This document shows, in pieces, positions 49,871 to 62,814 of a DNA stretch of 64,000 bases. Source of the DNA: Drosophila pseudoobscura (taxonomy: Eukaryota; Arthropoda; Insecta; Diptera; Drosophilidae). A program made the position numbers and the translations under genes. The DNA lies in contig NC_046679.1 in the NCBI RefSeq assembly GCF_009870125.1, positions 23,498,001 to 23,562,000 on the forward strand, written 5' to 3'. A model generated the notes under the pieces. It was given only the letters and a program-made list of their open reading frames with translations, made no database searches and had not been told where the DNA came from. Numbering within the stretch: the stretch's first letter is position 1; every line of letters begins with the position of its first letter.

Positions 49871-52292
49871 ACAATGGCCAGAGCTGAAACAATGGTAAAT
49901 AACGACTAGAAAATTGTAAAAAATGTTGACAATGTTTCTCATGGCTGGTAAATCCTTTGCCCCCAAGCTTTATTTTTAGTGCGACAGTAAATGCGTCAGT
50001 CTACCCATCTCTTTCCCCATCTCTCTCTGTCTATCTCTCTCACTTCGTCTGTCTCTGTCTGGTGTTGGAATGCGCTTTGTTGCAGTTTTCACAGTCGAGT
50101 ACCCTCATTGTTTTCGCTGTCAGCGAGCGGCGCGTCGACAATGAATAATTAGAATTTTGTTGAAGGTCCATTGCTTATTTCCCCATAACCAGCCACCCGC
50201 CCCGCCCCCTCTTAGCCACCACCACAGTTTGTTCATGCGCCTTTTAATTTGTTGCCCCATGGACAGCAAATCAAACATTGGCCATTTTTGGATCACCATG
50301 AATAAGAGCCTGCAAAATTCCTGTTTTGGTATTTGCATTTTGGAATGGGTCGCTGGACACAATATTTCTAATACCAATACGAGTATATCTTTGACTTTAT
50401 CGAGTGTTTTATTGGCACTACTATAACATACAGTTGAATGCTTTTGAGGCAGGGGACACAAATTTATCACAGATGTTGTCTTTCATAAAAGTACTTTTTG
50501 AGTATTCAGTTTGAATTTGAATATTATAGGGGAGCTATGTATGTTTTGGAGGTGCTTTCATTGAAATTACAGCTTTCCACCACACAAGAAAGAAGAACAC
50601 TCAGCTCCATGAGTTCTTCCCTCAAAGCTCTAGGACTCTATCTTTTGGTGATATTTGATGAGATTCTATCCTTGTTCGTAGTAAAATTTAATTTGCTAAG
50701 TGTAATGTTGGCCGGATATGAATGGCAGGCCTTGAATTCTGAGGCTTGTGGGGTGCCCACTCCATTCCCATTTACAAGTTTGGTGTTGGTGTTTTATGGA
50801 TATGGGTTTATGCATACATTCTCCCCATTGATTTTGCTGAGATGGGAGCATTACAAGGGAACGCCCTGGCCAGGGCGGACCAGACTTCAATGAGATTTTC
50901 AAGTGCATAAATAAAATCTCAAATAGATGCCATTAAGAGCATTTTAGCCGCCATTAAAGCAATATGGCCAGACCCCCCACCCCAGACACCGGTCGCAGAC
51001 TATTATCCCAAGAAATACGATTATCGCCCAAAATTAACGCGAAATTAATGCAAACTACGCTACCAGCCCCAAGGATGAGTCGCATCTGAGACAGCTTTAG
51101 TGGAGACGGAGTGTGCCTTTGAGCAGGATATTTCCTTCTTGGCCAGAACATTAAGGAGTAATCTCAACATGGGCGTTAATTTTGCGAATTGTAATCAACT
51201 GAAAACGGTGCGGTAATGAAGCTGTTGTGGCATAGACCCCCAGCACTGACCACGTCAAAGTCAACACTCCAACAAGTGCAAACAGGGGGCCCGGGAAATT
51301 TTTGCCCATCAGGCTCCATGGAAACAATAGCCGGGCCGGGCCCCAAAGGCCCACGCAAAACAATGGAGCCGCTAAAACAATGGCAGGCGACAAAAGGTAA
51401 CCGCGAAAAGGATAACTACCAGCCAGAAACAGGGAACGGAACACCGAGAACAGAGAACAGGGCCAGAACGGTGCGGGGCAGGGCCGGACCGGACCGGAGC
51501 AGACCGGGAGAACCCGCAACCGCAGGTCGAACCTCCTGGCGTTTTGGCAACATTCCATAACCCACCCTCTTTCCCATAACTTTCTCTTTGTCCATGGCCG
51601 CCAATGTGGGGTACGGCACTCCCCCGCAGCAGGCATGTGGAGAGCCCAAAATTTGTTAAATTAACTAGATAATTTTTAATGAAATTTTTGCAGCAGCCAC
51701 AATTTTAAACACTAAATTTTCGCCTATGAAGCCATGAATTACATGGCATTTGTATAGTCATCGATTGAGTGGTTTAAATGGAATGTGGAAAATCAAATTT
51801 ATGAAACTTTGATTTGTAAATAGCGCGGATCATTCCTAATTCAAAGGCAATGTGGGGGGTCTTAATTGAGTTTATAATACCAGATTTTGATTCTGTAAAT
51901 TAATTTTAAAGTTTGTAGCCTTCACAGTGGGTGTCCTTGTACACCTCAGTACTCATAACTGTTTGTCGCAAAATTAAAGTAAGTCTTTAAACCAAGGAAG
52001 CAGAGAGGAGGCTCTCTTTGCAGAGAGCAAGCCAAAGCAAGGAACTTTTGAGTGGGGCTATACCAAAGTAAATTGTTGCTGTTCCCCTGGTAATAAAATA
52101 TTTGTCGAGCGCCATTTACAAAGTCATTTTCAAGCTCAATGTACTTTCAAAGTAATGCGCTCCACCTGCCCGCGTTCACTTCGCAGCCCCACTCCGACCA
52201 CCCCCTCCCCCTCCCACTCCCACTCCCACTCCTGCTCTCCAGGAGTCCACCTCTCTGCTTATTGCTTGCGGCCCAGCAGCCGTTGTTCTAGT

Positions 52293-52325
52293 TATACCCT
52301 TGAAGAGGGTACAATGATTTTGAGT
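52293..52325 (+). mobile_element. Repeat terminus TATACCCTTGAAGAGGGTA
   Basis: The short palindromic end followed by CAATGATTTTGAG resembles the terminus of the same abundant dispersed repeat. Similar ends lie near 21,308, 42,548, 58,761 and 60,540. Confidence 0.45.
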
Positions 52326-55300
52326 AGATATTTGAAGGGAAAAACTCTACAAGTAGGGCTACACATCTTACTGAAACCTTTCAGAGATCATATCTTTTGC
52401 TGAACGAACCCGGAAAGATAATAAAGCGATTAATCCGCGAGGGTATCTAACACGTCGGCTCCAAAGTTCCCCAGTCTTGCTTGTTTCTAGTTTTTATTGC
52501 GTTCGTTTGCCATTTTATGGTCGCGTTTCAGGTGGCTGATGTTGTTGGTGCTTCTATTGCTGCTCCTCCTGGTGGGTCTGAGCTTAGGTGCGATATTCGA
52601 AGCATCAGCGTCGCTGCTGCCTTTGGCATTGCTTCGTTTGCCTTGCCAAACACGTGCTTTCATTTAAAATGCCGTAAATATATCGCGTAATATAGATTTT
52701 TCCCTTCCTTTTTGGCTGTTGACATTTTGCTAAAGCCGTATGTAACTCGTATTGCATTTTTTATTATTGAATATTTTTCATTGCTAACGGGACTCGCGAG
52801 TTGCGTGAGACAAATGCCAAAAGAGTTCGAGCGCCTTTGTACTTGCGTGCAGCAAATGGTGGCAGGAACCAGGTGCAATCACACACAAGAGAGCGAGAGA
52901 TTTTTTAGATATTTTTCACTTAAATTGGCACACAAATTGAATCGAATAATCGAAACAAAATTTGTAAAACATATTATATTATATTATACATAGTATTCCA
53001 TTATAAATAAATAATACTCATGTGTGGGAAAAGCAGGTAGTGCAAGTGAGAAATATATGGTTGAGCTTCAGCAGAGGAGCACAGATCTTAGGTGTAATAC
53101 ATTAACATATATTAATAGAGACTTTGCAGCAGCTTAGAACGAAGCTCTAAGAAATTGCGACCCAGAAGCTTCCTCGTTTAGCCAGTACTTAGTGACGCAG
53201 ACCAGATCAGTGAGAGCGTTCTCTCTCCCTTGAATTACAAATCAAGAATCCACAAATCTCTCTCTTTCTGCTGCCCAGCATTCCATAATCCACAATCCAC
53301 AATTACAGCACCAACTGCATCTGAATCAATTGCTTTCCGCCTCCCGTTACGTTCCACTTTCCCAACCCTCGAAGAGCGTTCCACCTGGATCAACGTTTTG
53401 TGTGCATGCACATGAAGAGATAAGCCCAAGACCCACAAGCAGAGCTCTGCGCTGTCAGCTTGCTATCCTGCTCTTTTCGCTGCATACTGTGCTCAACGGA
53501 CAGCCGAAAGAGTACACAAAATCCACAGGAGGAGCTAGCACGTACACAGAAACACACTCACATTCACACGCATACGCAGCGATGTAAAAACTTGCGCGAA
53601 ATTTGCATAATTGCGGGTAACTGAAATGAACATGATAATGAGTTTGGAGAGTTCCGGGGAGTCTGCTTGCCATGTTGCATGCAACAGACAGCATCAGCAC
53701 AACTTGCAACATAAATTCAGATATGTACATATACTCTAGCCACCGACATGACATCGTGTAATGACGCCCGTATGCTTTCTCCAGATTAACCCATATTCCG
53801 TAATGGACATATGTCAGCATAAGATACACAAAAGAAAAACTAAAAAAAAAGGAGAGAAAATATAAATTCAACTTCATGAGCAAAAGACGTGCAAAGTGCA
53901 GACGATTATGCCAGTCATAAACCGATTAGGTCACATGAATATTTATGGATGAACGCGACGAGAGAACTGAAGAGCTCCGACTGCAATTGCAACTGAAAGT
54001 GGAGTAAAAGTTGAGCCGAAAGGGGAGCTGAAACCAGAGCTGAATGGCATGCAACAAGCGAAAGGATATATTCCACTTAGCTGCCCCATAATCATATTTC
54101 CCTTATGTGGCCCAGGCCAGTAAAAGCGAAAAATGTTGAAATGATTTCAGACGAAGAGCTTTAAAAAGTTTAAAGAGGGTGTGCTTCAGGAAGGATCGAT
54201 GCGCTCTCAAAATCAAGGAAAGAAATCTGAGCTCGAATTGCCCTCGGGGTTGCTATTAGCTTGTTTCCGGAACTGGAGCAAGGTTCAGAAACAGGACCAG
54301 GTTTGAGGGACAGCAAAGGGTTTAAATTACGGGGGATAGGGAGACATTATTATGAGAGTATCTTAAAAAGTAAAGTGGCGAATGCTGTGATATTTTTCCA
54401 ATATTTGGGAGAATTTATTGGAAAAAAATAAATCGAAATTTATCACAGAACAAATTGCAGGAGCACCAATTACTGTGTTTCATGAACATTTCTTATTTAA
54501 TACACTTTAATCTGCAAGTCCTTCCTAGGACCAAAAAATATCCCTTGAAACTATTTGAACAGCTTTTCAGGCGTACGATAGGGGTGGTAGAGGGTGGAAC
54601 GCTCCAATTGCCATATTTGTATGATACGAAAAAAGTTTTCCACTCGCTTTTGCTGGTTTTGACAGCCCTTTGTGATTGTGGCTATATCGATGTTGCGCAA
54701 CTGTTTTCAAGGAAAAGACAACAATAGTGAAATCAATACAGCGTTTTCCTTCGTTTCACTCGTTCGCAAATATAAATAAAACATTTGCATTTAAAAGGCT
54801 TTTCATCACGCATCGCATTCGTTTTATTGCCTATGCAAACAATAAAGCTTTTTTGCGGACAGAAATCATCAGCCATGATGAATGATGTATGGTTTCGCTC
54901 ACTGTCTGGCTGTCTGCCTGCCTCACACTCCCCGCGAAAACTGTCACTGGAGTGGTGCTCGCAGAGATATGTGCCCCATATAGTACACCCCATCCATCAC
55001 TATCAGGATGTGCGGTTGTGGTGCCATCTTGACCTTCGCCAGCAGATACATTGTCTGGCGAAAATTTCTGGCTTCCTGATTTATGCCTGGAATGAATTAA
55101 ATCGATTTTAATCGTTCCCATAAGCGAGTGCACTCAAGTGCTCAATAAAATACACGCGAGTCGGCCCGGGCCTCCTTCTAGAAGAGAAGCGAAGCAGAAT
55201 TGAGTCTGTGTGTTTGTATTGTTTCAGTTGAATTGTTCATCGATAAATCTCTTTATCGCCATAATCGTTAAATCGTTCGTTCGTCACGGACTTTGATTGC

Positions 55301-57445
55301 TCCCACCAACAATAGAGTCAACTTCCGTCGAGACAGTGGTTAGAAAGCTGTTTGAATGGAGTGCAATTTAATAGAGCACACAAATTTGAGGGAAATCAAG
55401 AGTTGGCACATCAGCTATATTACTATCACAGAGAGACATGGAGAAAAGTCTCCAAGTAACTTCTATTAATAAAGCTTTTCTCTTTGTACTACAATCGTTT
55501 CATCGATGAAGAGCAGTTTTAAGTTTACTTCAAACTGAAAATTTGAATTTTTTGGAATTTAAATATGATTAATCCTCCTACAATTTGCTCAATCGGTACC
55601 ACAACTTGCCGCTCTTTTACACCACTGTTCGAAATCGGCATTGGGCTTGGGCCGTGTTGTTTGTGCCATGGTTGAACGCACACAATGTGCCCAATGGGTT
55701 GTTAGATGTTAGTCCTGGGCCTCGGCATCCGGCGCGACTCCTAACACTCCGCAGACATCCTGCTCTTGGAGGGTGTGTGAGTTGATGGATTTTACGGAGA
55801 GCAAACAATTTAATAACTGATTAAGCGCGCTATCTGCGATGGTTGTCTGTTTGTACACGTGATAAGGCTTACAGCCGCTTAGGCAACCATAACAGAGACA
55901 CCTGCTAAATGAGCTTACAATAGCCTTGTTAGCTGATGTCGGTATTAGCCAATATGCCCCCGAAAAAAGAACCAACATCAAGCAGGAAGGAGGGAGAGGG
56001 ATGTTTGTCACATGAGTTGGCAGTACTACAATTTTGAAAATTACTCAGCCACCCACATATATAGTATTAACTGGTGCAGAGACAGATAAAATATCAGGGC
56101 CTGCAGCATCAACAGCTTGGTAAACAAATTTCCTTTTGCTGTTGTACAATGTAACAAAACTTTTGCGCCTCTCCACATGTACATACAAGCATATACATAT
56201 ACGAGTATGTATGGATGTGGAAGAGTGCGTAATGTTTTACGAATTTTCTGATTTATTGTAAAAGTTTTTATGCACATTTCAGTTGCTGTTCAAATAGTTG
56301 AATGCGATATGATTGGAGTGTATGTACTATGAATGTATGTTGACGGTCACCTGACAGTCAGACTGCATAATGCACATGAGAGGCACTTTTGCCTGGTGAA
56401 AGTTCCTCATGTGAAATGCAATTAGAGCGAGCATAAAAGTGTTAGGATCGGGGATTGCCACCTATTGCAAAATGGCCCCGAACATTATGTTCAGTTGGAG
56501 TTTGGAAAATGCACACGGCTAAGCAACCATAATTTCCAATTAAAGCACGTCAAAATGAGCAGAGAAATCAAATTGGAGTGCTGTGTGTTACGGGTTACGG
56601 AAAATGGAGGCCTAGAAATGTGTTAAGACATATTCTTCAGGAGTGGAAAGTAGGCACAAATTAATCTGCTTGTGTTTCAAGCTTACAACCATGTAAAACT
56701 CCTCAATCTCAATCCTCAATCTTCAACGAAAATCAAATAAAAATGTAGCCACAAAAGTATTTTACAAATAAGTGTTTCCCTCAAAGTAAACAAAGGAAAG
56801 TGCAATGAACTTAACCGCAAGCAAATCAGTTCGAAAAGAAAACAAAGTCGAATTTTTCATTTGATTATTTGGGGATTTTCCACATCAAGCTGGAAAATTT
56901 TCGGTGAACCTTGGATGCGACATTTTTCTTGATCAACATCGGTCTGAATGTTTTTAATTTTAATCTTTGCTCTCTGTGCGTCCCCTGTTGTGTCATCTTG
57001 ATTGACAAATTGAAATAAATAGCTAAAGATACATCAGACGAATGCCAAACATATTGATTTTCGTCTCAGCGATTGAAGGAGGTGGCTGGGTTAGAAGATA
57101 GCAGATGCTCTCAGGCTGCTGCCACTGCCACTGCCACTGCCAACGCCTGGGATGAAGTTAATTTATCCAGTTTTGGTTACTCAATTCAGCAGTTTGGCTT
57201 AGTCGTGTATGAACTGAATTATTAATGAAATCCCACAGAGGGGCAGCAGCACGAAAGAAATTTATTGTGTGCCGACAGTTGGATGATGTCAAAACGAATG
57301 CCAGAACAATGATAAATTAATTAGCAACAAGAAAAGGGCAAGCAACACGTGCCACAAATGTGTAATAACTAATTAAAGACGCTCCAAAACTTGCCACAAG
57401 ATTCTAGTAGAGCTTCCTTAAAGCCCAAATCTCTCTCTTCTCTGT

Positions 57446-57472
57446 CTGGCTCTGGCTCTGGCTCTGGCTCTG
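57446..57472 (+). repeat. (CTGGCT)n hexamer repeat
   Basis: About four and a half GGCTCT/CTGGCT units in a row. Confidence 0.8.
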
Positions 57473-58005
57473 CCTCTGTCTTATCTTATCTAACAAGCCG
57501 AGTGGAAAGCATAATTCGCTATGAGGGGAAACAATGGCCGGGGCAGGACACCTTGGTTGTCTGTTGATAATTACAAGGATAAGGCGATAAGGATAAGCGA
57601 CAACTGCAGTCCATTCACCAAAACCTAATTCAACGAACAATGGCCCAGAGAGACAGAGAGAATGGAGCCACTGAGACCCCCCAACCTCAACCAGATGAGC
57701 TCCATGCAAAGGACTACGATGACGACAAAAATGGGATGATACCAAATTGCAAACAATGCGGCAAAACTTTTCCTGGCCGTAATTAAGCCAGAAGTGTACT
57801 CATAGAGAGCGACTGACGGCCAGAGAAATTGGGTTTCTGCTTTTAAATTGCATCCGGCACTACGCATACGCCCGGTGTGTCAGTCACATCAGTCAAACAC
57901 CTATTTATTGGTTGCCTACGGCTGGTCCATCAGAGACCCGACAGAGGCCTCATCACCTGCCATTATCTCTACCTGTCTCCATCTATTTATCGTTTCACTA
58001 TCTTG

Positions 58006-58023
58006 CTCTCTCTCTCTCTCTCT
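58006..58023 (+). repeat. (CT)9 microsatellite
   Basis: An uninterrupted CT run within a longer pyrimidine-rich stretch. Confidence 0.85.
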
Positions 58024-58489
58024 TTGTCTCTATCCTAACTCATTGCATAATTTATGCTTTGACAGTAGGCCATCACTCATACGCCCCATTGTCTGTGCGG
58101 GATCTTTTTTCTGCCTTTTTCCTGATTTTGACAAAAATTTAAACTTCCTCATTTACACAGAAATTTCCGCAGTATTCCCCCGACTGTTTACATTTAATTT
58201 GATTAGTTTCCCCTGCTCTTTTGAACTTCTCTTTGGAAATAGTTTGGTTAATAAAACTTCCCTTAGAAACCAACAAAAGTCAAGAGGAATAGAGTCAAAG
58301 AACATTCGCGGTTTCCCATTTCACACAGAAACCAACAAAAAAAAAAGAGAAATTCAAGAAGGAGAAACACAAACAAAACCAAATAAAAGGAGAATCAGAG
58401 AAAGAGAAATACCAACATAAAAAAACGAGGGGGAACGTTGTGAGCCGCAGTTAGGGCCGTGACTCTACATTTATACCAGCCAGTATGGC

Positions 58490-58612
58490 TCCCCTCTGCC
58501 AGGAGGCGCATGGTGATCAAGAATGCATATACTTTATGGGGTCGGAGGGGTTCCTTCTGGGTGTAACGCACATCCACATTCACCACAAATCTAATATACC
58601 CCCATACTCCTT
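58490..58612 (-). mobile_element. Decayed dispersed repeat remnant
   Basis: GATCAAGAATGCATATACTTTATGGGGTCGGAGGGGTTCCTTCTGGGTGT.ACGCACATCCA..T.CACCACAAA.CTAATAT matches the copy at 48,797-48,890 along its length. It ends in TATACCCCC.., like the family end. Confidence 0.65.
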
Positions 58613-61600
58613 TTGACTATCGGATATATAAAGAAAGATATGGACAGAAACTTATAGGTAATGAGTCGGTTGTTGATACTGATCAAGAAGATATATTCAA
58701 TATGGTGTTAAAAGTCCCAAGAGCACCTTTGTGTATATTTCAAAAATGTAGTAAAATCGTAATACCCTTTACAGGGCACCCACCCAGGGCACAGAGGATG
58801 TGCGATGTGCAATGTGCGAAATGGTGGGAAATACTGGGGAAGCCCATGCACAAATATCATGAAAAGGCATCTACGAGTATATACCCCATCTTCTGTCTGC
58901 CCTAGACAGCTAAACTCCACTCTCTCTCTCGGTTTCTCTCTCCCTCTATCGCTCTCCTTTTCCTTCCTACACTACTCCCTCCGCCACTCACAACCTTTCA
59001 AGCATTGCTGTGCGGAAAAATGGCGAGTATAATCGCAATTATTTTTACCTGCCGGCACTTTTAGCACATTCCGTCGGGCAAAACTATGTGCGAATATTTC
59101 TTCGACTGGAAAATGAAATAGTGAGCGCTACAGAGGGTAGCATGCCACAAAGGGGGGCTGGTGATGTAGAGCACTAGACAAGGAAAAACTGCTAGAAAAT
59201 GTTGGAGTAAAAAAGGCGAACTAGAAACTTTTGAAAGTTATGTTAGGTAAGCACTTGCTCGTAAAGTTGTTGTTTCAGTAGCTCATTTTATGTACATTAT
59301 AAATCGGTTAAAACTGCTTGGGGTAGGGGTTTGTTAAGGGGGGTTAACTTCTAACTAAATTGAAAAGTACAAGTGTTAAGGGGCAAAAAGAATCAACAGA
59401 GAGATTGAAAAGTTTCCTGGATAGGATAGTTGGCATAGGGAATACATACATATTAAATAAATATAAGTATCAAACTATTATTTATTATAGTTATCAGAAA
59501 TGATTTAATAACGGAACATATTCCCGTCAAATTTAATTTTTTTGTCTCAACAATCGCCTCCACCATTAAATAAACATTAATTTCTTTAAATTTGTTCAAC
59601 TCTCATTAGCAGTACAAACAAGTATCGGAAAAAGCCATTTAATTGTGAACAATGCAAAAACAGTAGGGATAGGGCCATGCAGTATGCATTATATTTAATT
59701 AACCTGTAATTAAAAGTGATTTAATTTAACACGTGTTCATTGGATTCAATGGGCCAATAAATACAGAGCCGCATATCGAACTAATTAAACAATTATTTTA
59801 AATGGCAAACACAGAAGAATATTGTACACAAATAATTGGTTTTATGTTCAAACGAATATTTGAATGACACTCATAAAAAGGGATCAACATTCAGGCAACG
59901 TTTTCAGTATATTTAAACAACGGGATAAAGGGCAAAGATTTTTCTGTTTATGGAATATAAAAAAGTGGCAAGAGAATTGGAAATGAAAGAAGCACGAGTT
60001 CAGCCCTCGTGCGGCAGTGGAATGCAATTTATCTGAGTATCGAGCGGACTGGCAAACTTCCTGGCCACTGTCAAATGGAAGCCAACAGTTACTGGCACTC
60101 TGTCAGAGAGTGCCAGTGCTGCTGTTGCAACTGCCTTTGCCGCTGGAGCTGCAACGGCAACTGCTCTTTCAGAAGAATGTCCTTTCCTCCTCCTTGGGCG
60201 AGTCTTTGTTTAGAGAGGAAGAATTATAATTTTCCTGCGTACCCGGCAAACTTTTTACTCAGCCAAATACATAGAAAAGTGCAGAAAGGTTTTCCCAAGT
60301 CGAAGCTGCGGATACACTTGTCAAATCATCGTTATTATATGATAATGTCATAAGAATAATAAACTTTGAATAAACTTAGGCCAAGTGATGTGGAAACATG
60401 TGACGCTCGGGTGGATCAATTATTCCCATGCGACCCGATTACTAGGGTTCGAGCAGCGTGCAGAAAAAATAACGCTTTAAAGACCAAAGGAAAACGCTTT
60501 CTTCTTTTCCTTGAAAGTTTTATCTCTTAAAAGTCATAGCCCCTCTTAGAGGGTGTAATAGTAGCATGTATGTGTACATACATATCTACTCTGCACATAT
60601 ACATTGTTATATTCCACATAGTCTGATGTGTTTGTCTGCGAGATGCTTTTGTTGAGAGTAACTGCAACTTATTTTGCATATCTTAAAAAATAGAACATAC
60701 GCAGATCCATCCCGAGCATTCCCATTCCCATTCCCAGGCCCCGACTCGCGCCAGAGACCATTATAATACAATAACAAGGAGAATGGGGAGAGGGGTTTTT
60801 GGGATGATAGTGCAGCTGCTGCCAGAGCCATAAAGTTTTCGGTCTATAAGGAAGTTATGGCATTTCCCTCTTGGCTTCCTCTCTTGGCTTTGGCCAAAAT
60901 AAAAAATTGCCTCAGAGAGCTGGAATAGAGAGAAATATTCAAATTTCAGCTGCGTGTACTGCTCGCCGACAAGAAAAGTGATTATAGAGATATGGGGGGC
61001 CACAGAAAGGAGTACAAGTCCATGGCGAATTCCTCAGCTTGGCTTCTCCTTCTGGCTTCTTGGGCGGAAGTTAATGAAATGAGACCACAGACAAACTGCT
61101 GTTGGCCAAAATACACAGAAAAAAAATAGAGTGGTAGAGGGAGGGAAGGGGCTTTAAGTGAAACTTTTTAACACTCAACACTCGAGTGGCTTTTTTTCCA
61201 AGAGACTTTTTGTATTCAAATTAACAGAGTGCCAGCGATGAGAGATGTACACATGTCCTTGCAGAGAATCGAATGGTTTGTATCCCTTTGGCTACGATTG
61301 GTTGTTTCATCTCGGTTTTGATGGGAAAGATGGGTTAATGTTAAACATTGAGAGTCGCAAGATCTTTATTTACCTATGTACCTATACCTTTCTTCTCTTC
61401 AGTCTTCTCCTGAACACAAATTATATTCAATTCAAAGATTTTAAATAAAATCTCAATAAGTATAAGCCATTTCAGAAGCAATCCTCCAATTCACTTATCA
61501 ACGTAATCCCTAGCTAAATTATTCCAAATATTCCCGAGTTCCATCTTCATCTTTAATCCCATCATACTCTTTATTTCACTCCCCATCAATGGGTATGGCA

Positions 61601-61758
61601 AATGCCATAGTTTGGTCAGTTTTTAAAATATATCCCAGCATAGTTGCCTGCCAGACACAATTTTGCACAATTTTTAATCTACGGTTTTGTTTTTCCTTCG
61701 AGTGCCATGGGTGGTCAAGGGTGCAGGGTGGGAGGGGGGTTGCAATACGTGTAATAGT

Positions 61759-61780
61759 GGGGTTGGGGTTGGGGCTGGGG
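61759..61780 (+). repeat. GGGGTT-type G-quadruplex motif
   Basis: Four GGGG tracts are separated by TT, TT and CT. This is a strong G-quadruplex pattern, in a locally G-rich strand (61,725-61,800). Confidence 0.8.
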
Positions 61781-61977
61781 AGGCAGTGGGTGGCGATGGT
61801 TTGGAAAGCACTTTCGCATTACTTTTGTTTTAATATTGCAGCAAATGGCTGAAAGCAACTTGGCATATGTGCAAACATTTTATATGACTACTACCACACA
61901 CGCACTTTCCCTAAACATAGATACACACGAGCACAGACATAAAAAAAAGACACATACATTGGAAAAGTCATATATTG

Positions 61978-62140
61978 TTATACCCAGTGCTTGTAAATTA
62001 CAAGGGTATTTTGTGTATCTAAAATACTGATGGATGATGGAAGCAGCATCGATCGTCTGTATAAACACCCTGATCTTGGACATTATATGTTTAATTTGGG
62101 AAATAGTTTCATGGATACGAAAGTTCAACTTTTTCCTAGC
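61978..62140 (+). mobile_element. Decayed dispersed repeat remnant
   Basis: TATACCCAGTGCTTGTAAATTACAAGGGTATTTTGT is the family's palindromic end. CATCGATCGTCTGTATAAACACCCTGATCTTGGACATTATA...AATTTGGGAAATAGTTTCATGGAT follows the family's inner part. The short open frame here is explained by this repeat. Confidence 0.55.
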
Positions 62141-62798
62141 GATCCACAAAAAACTATCGCGATCAGACAATTAAAACAGGCAGAAGGTCTTGTGCAAAGT
62201 GTAAGTGATAGACCGCCAGCACTCATTATTCTTACTTTATTCCCGCTTCAATTATCTACTATATAGATATCATATACAAAATTAAAGCCAAATCATTACC
62301 AAATAAGCAAAAATAAGTCAAAACCAGTGGTATTCTTAATAAAGCTTGTAAATTTCATCCTACCCCGATAGTCTATTGATCTATCTATTGTCCTTTCATA
62401 TTCGTAGTGAAAAATATATTTGTGTTAGGGTACCTTTTAGTCGTTATCTTCGAGAATAGCGTTTTTAGGTTCTATTCTTTTTTTGGGTCTGTGGAAAGGA
62501 GCAGGACTGCAGCGACCACATGAACGGGGACGGAATATGGCTGATGCGGATGTGTTTTATTCGCCACTCACTCGCGGACAGAACACTACCCTGCCCCCTT
62601 GCTGTGTGTGTCTGTGTGAGTGCCCGTGCTCAAGTGGGTGTGTTTATGTGTGGTAGTGTGCGTGTGTGTGAGTGGAACGCTTTCCCTTTCTGAGCAGCCA
62701 AGGCCAAAGCCAGACCGTGCCGCTGCATTTGCCAACACCACCAACACCCTACTCCAAAACAATTTCAAATTATGTTAAAAAAAAAATTAAACAAAAAA

Positions 62799-62814
62799 CA
62801 CACACACACACACA
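62799..62814 (+). repeat. (CA)8 microsatellite
   Basis: An uninterrupted CA run following poly-A-rich sequence. Confidence 0.85.

Noticed and set aside
51151-51636. 161-codon minus frame in GGCCGG-rich DNA
   Set aside because: GC-rich local composition removes stops by chance; no family or splice support.
62030-62266. 78-codon plus frame (MDDGSSIDRLYKHPDLG...)
   Set aside because: The DNA follows an abundant dispersed repeat, so the frame is repeat-derived and not a gene.
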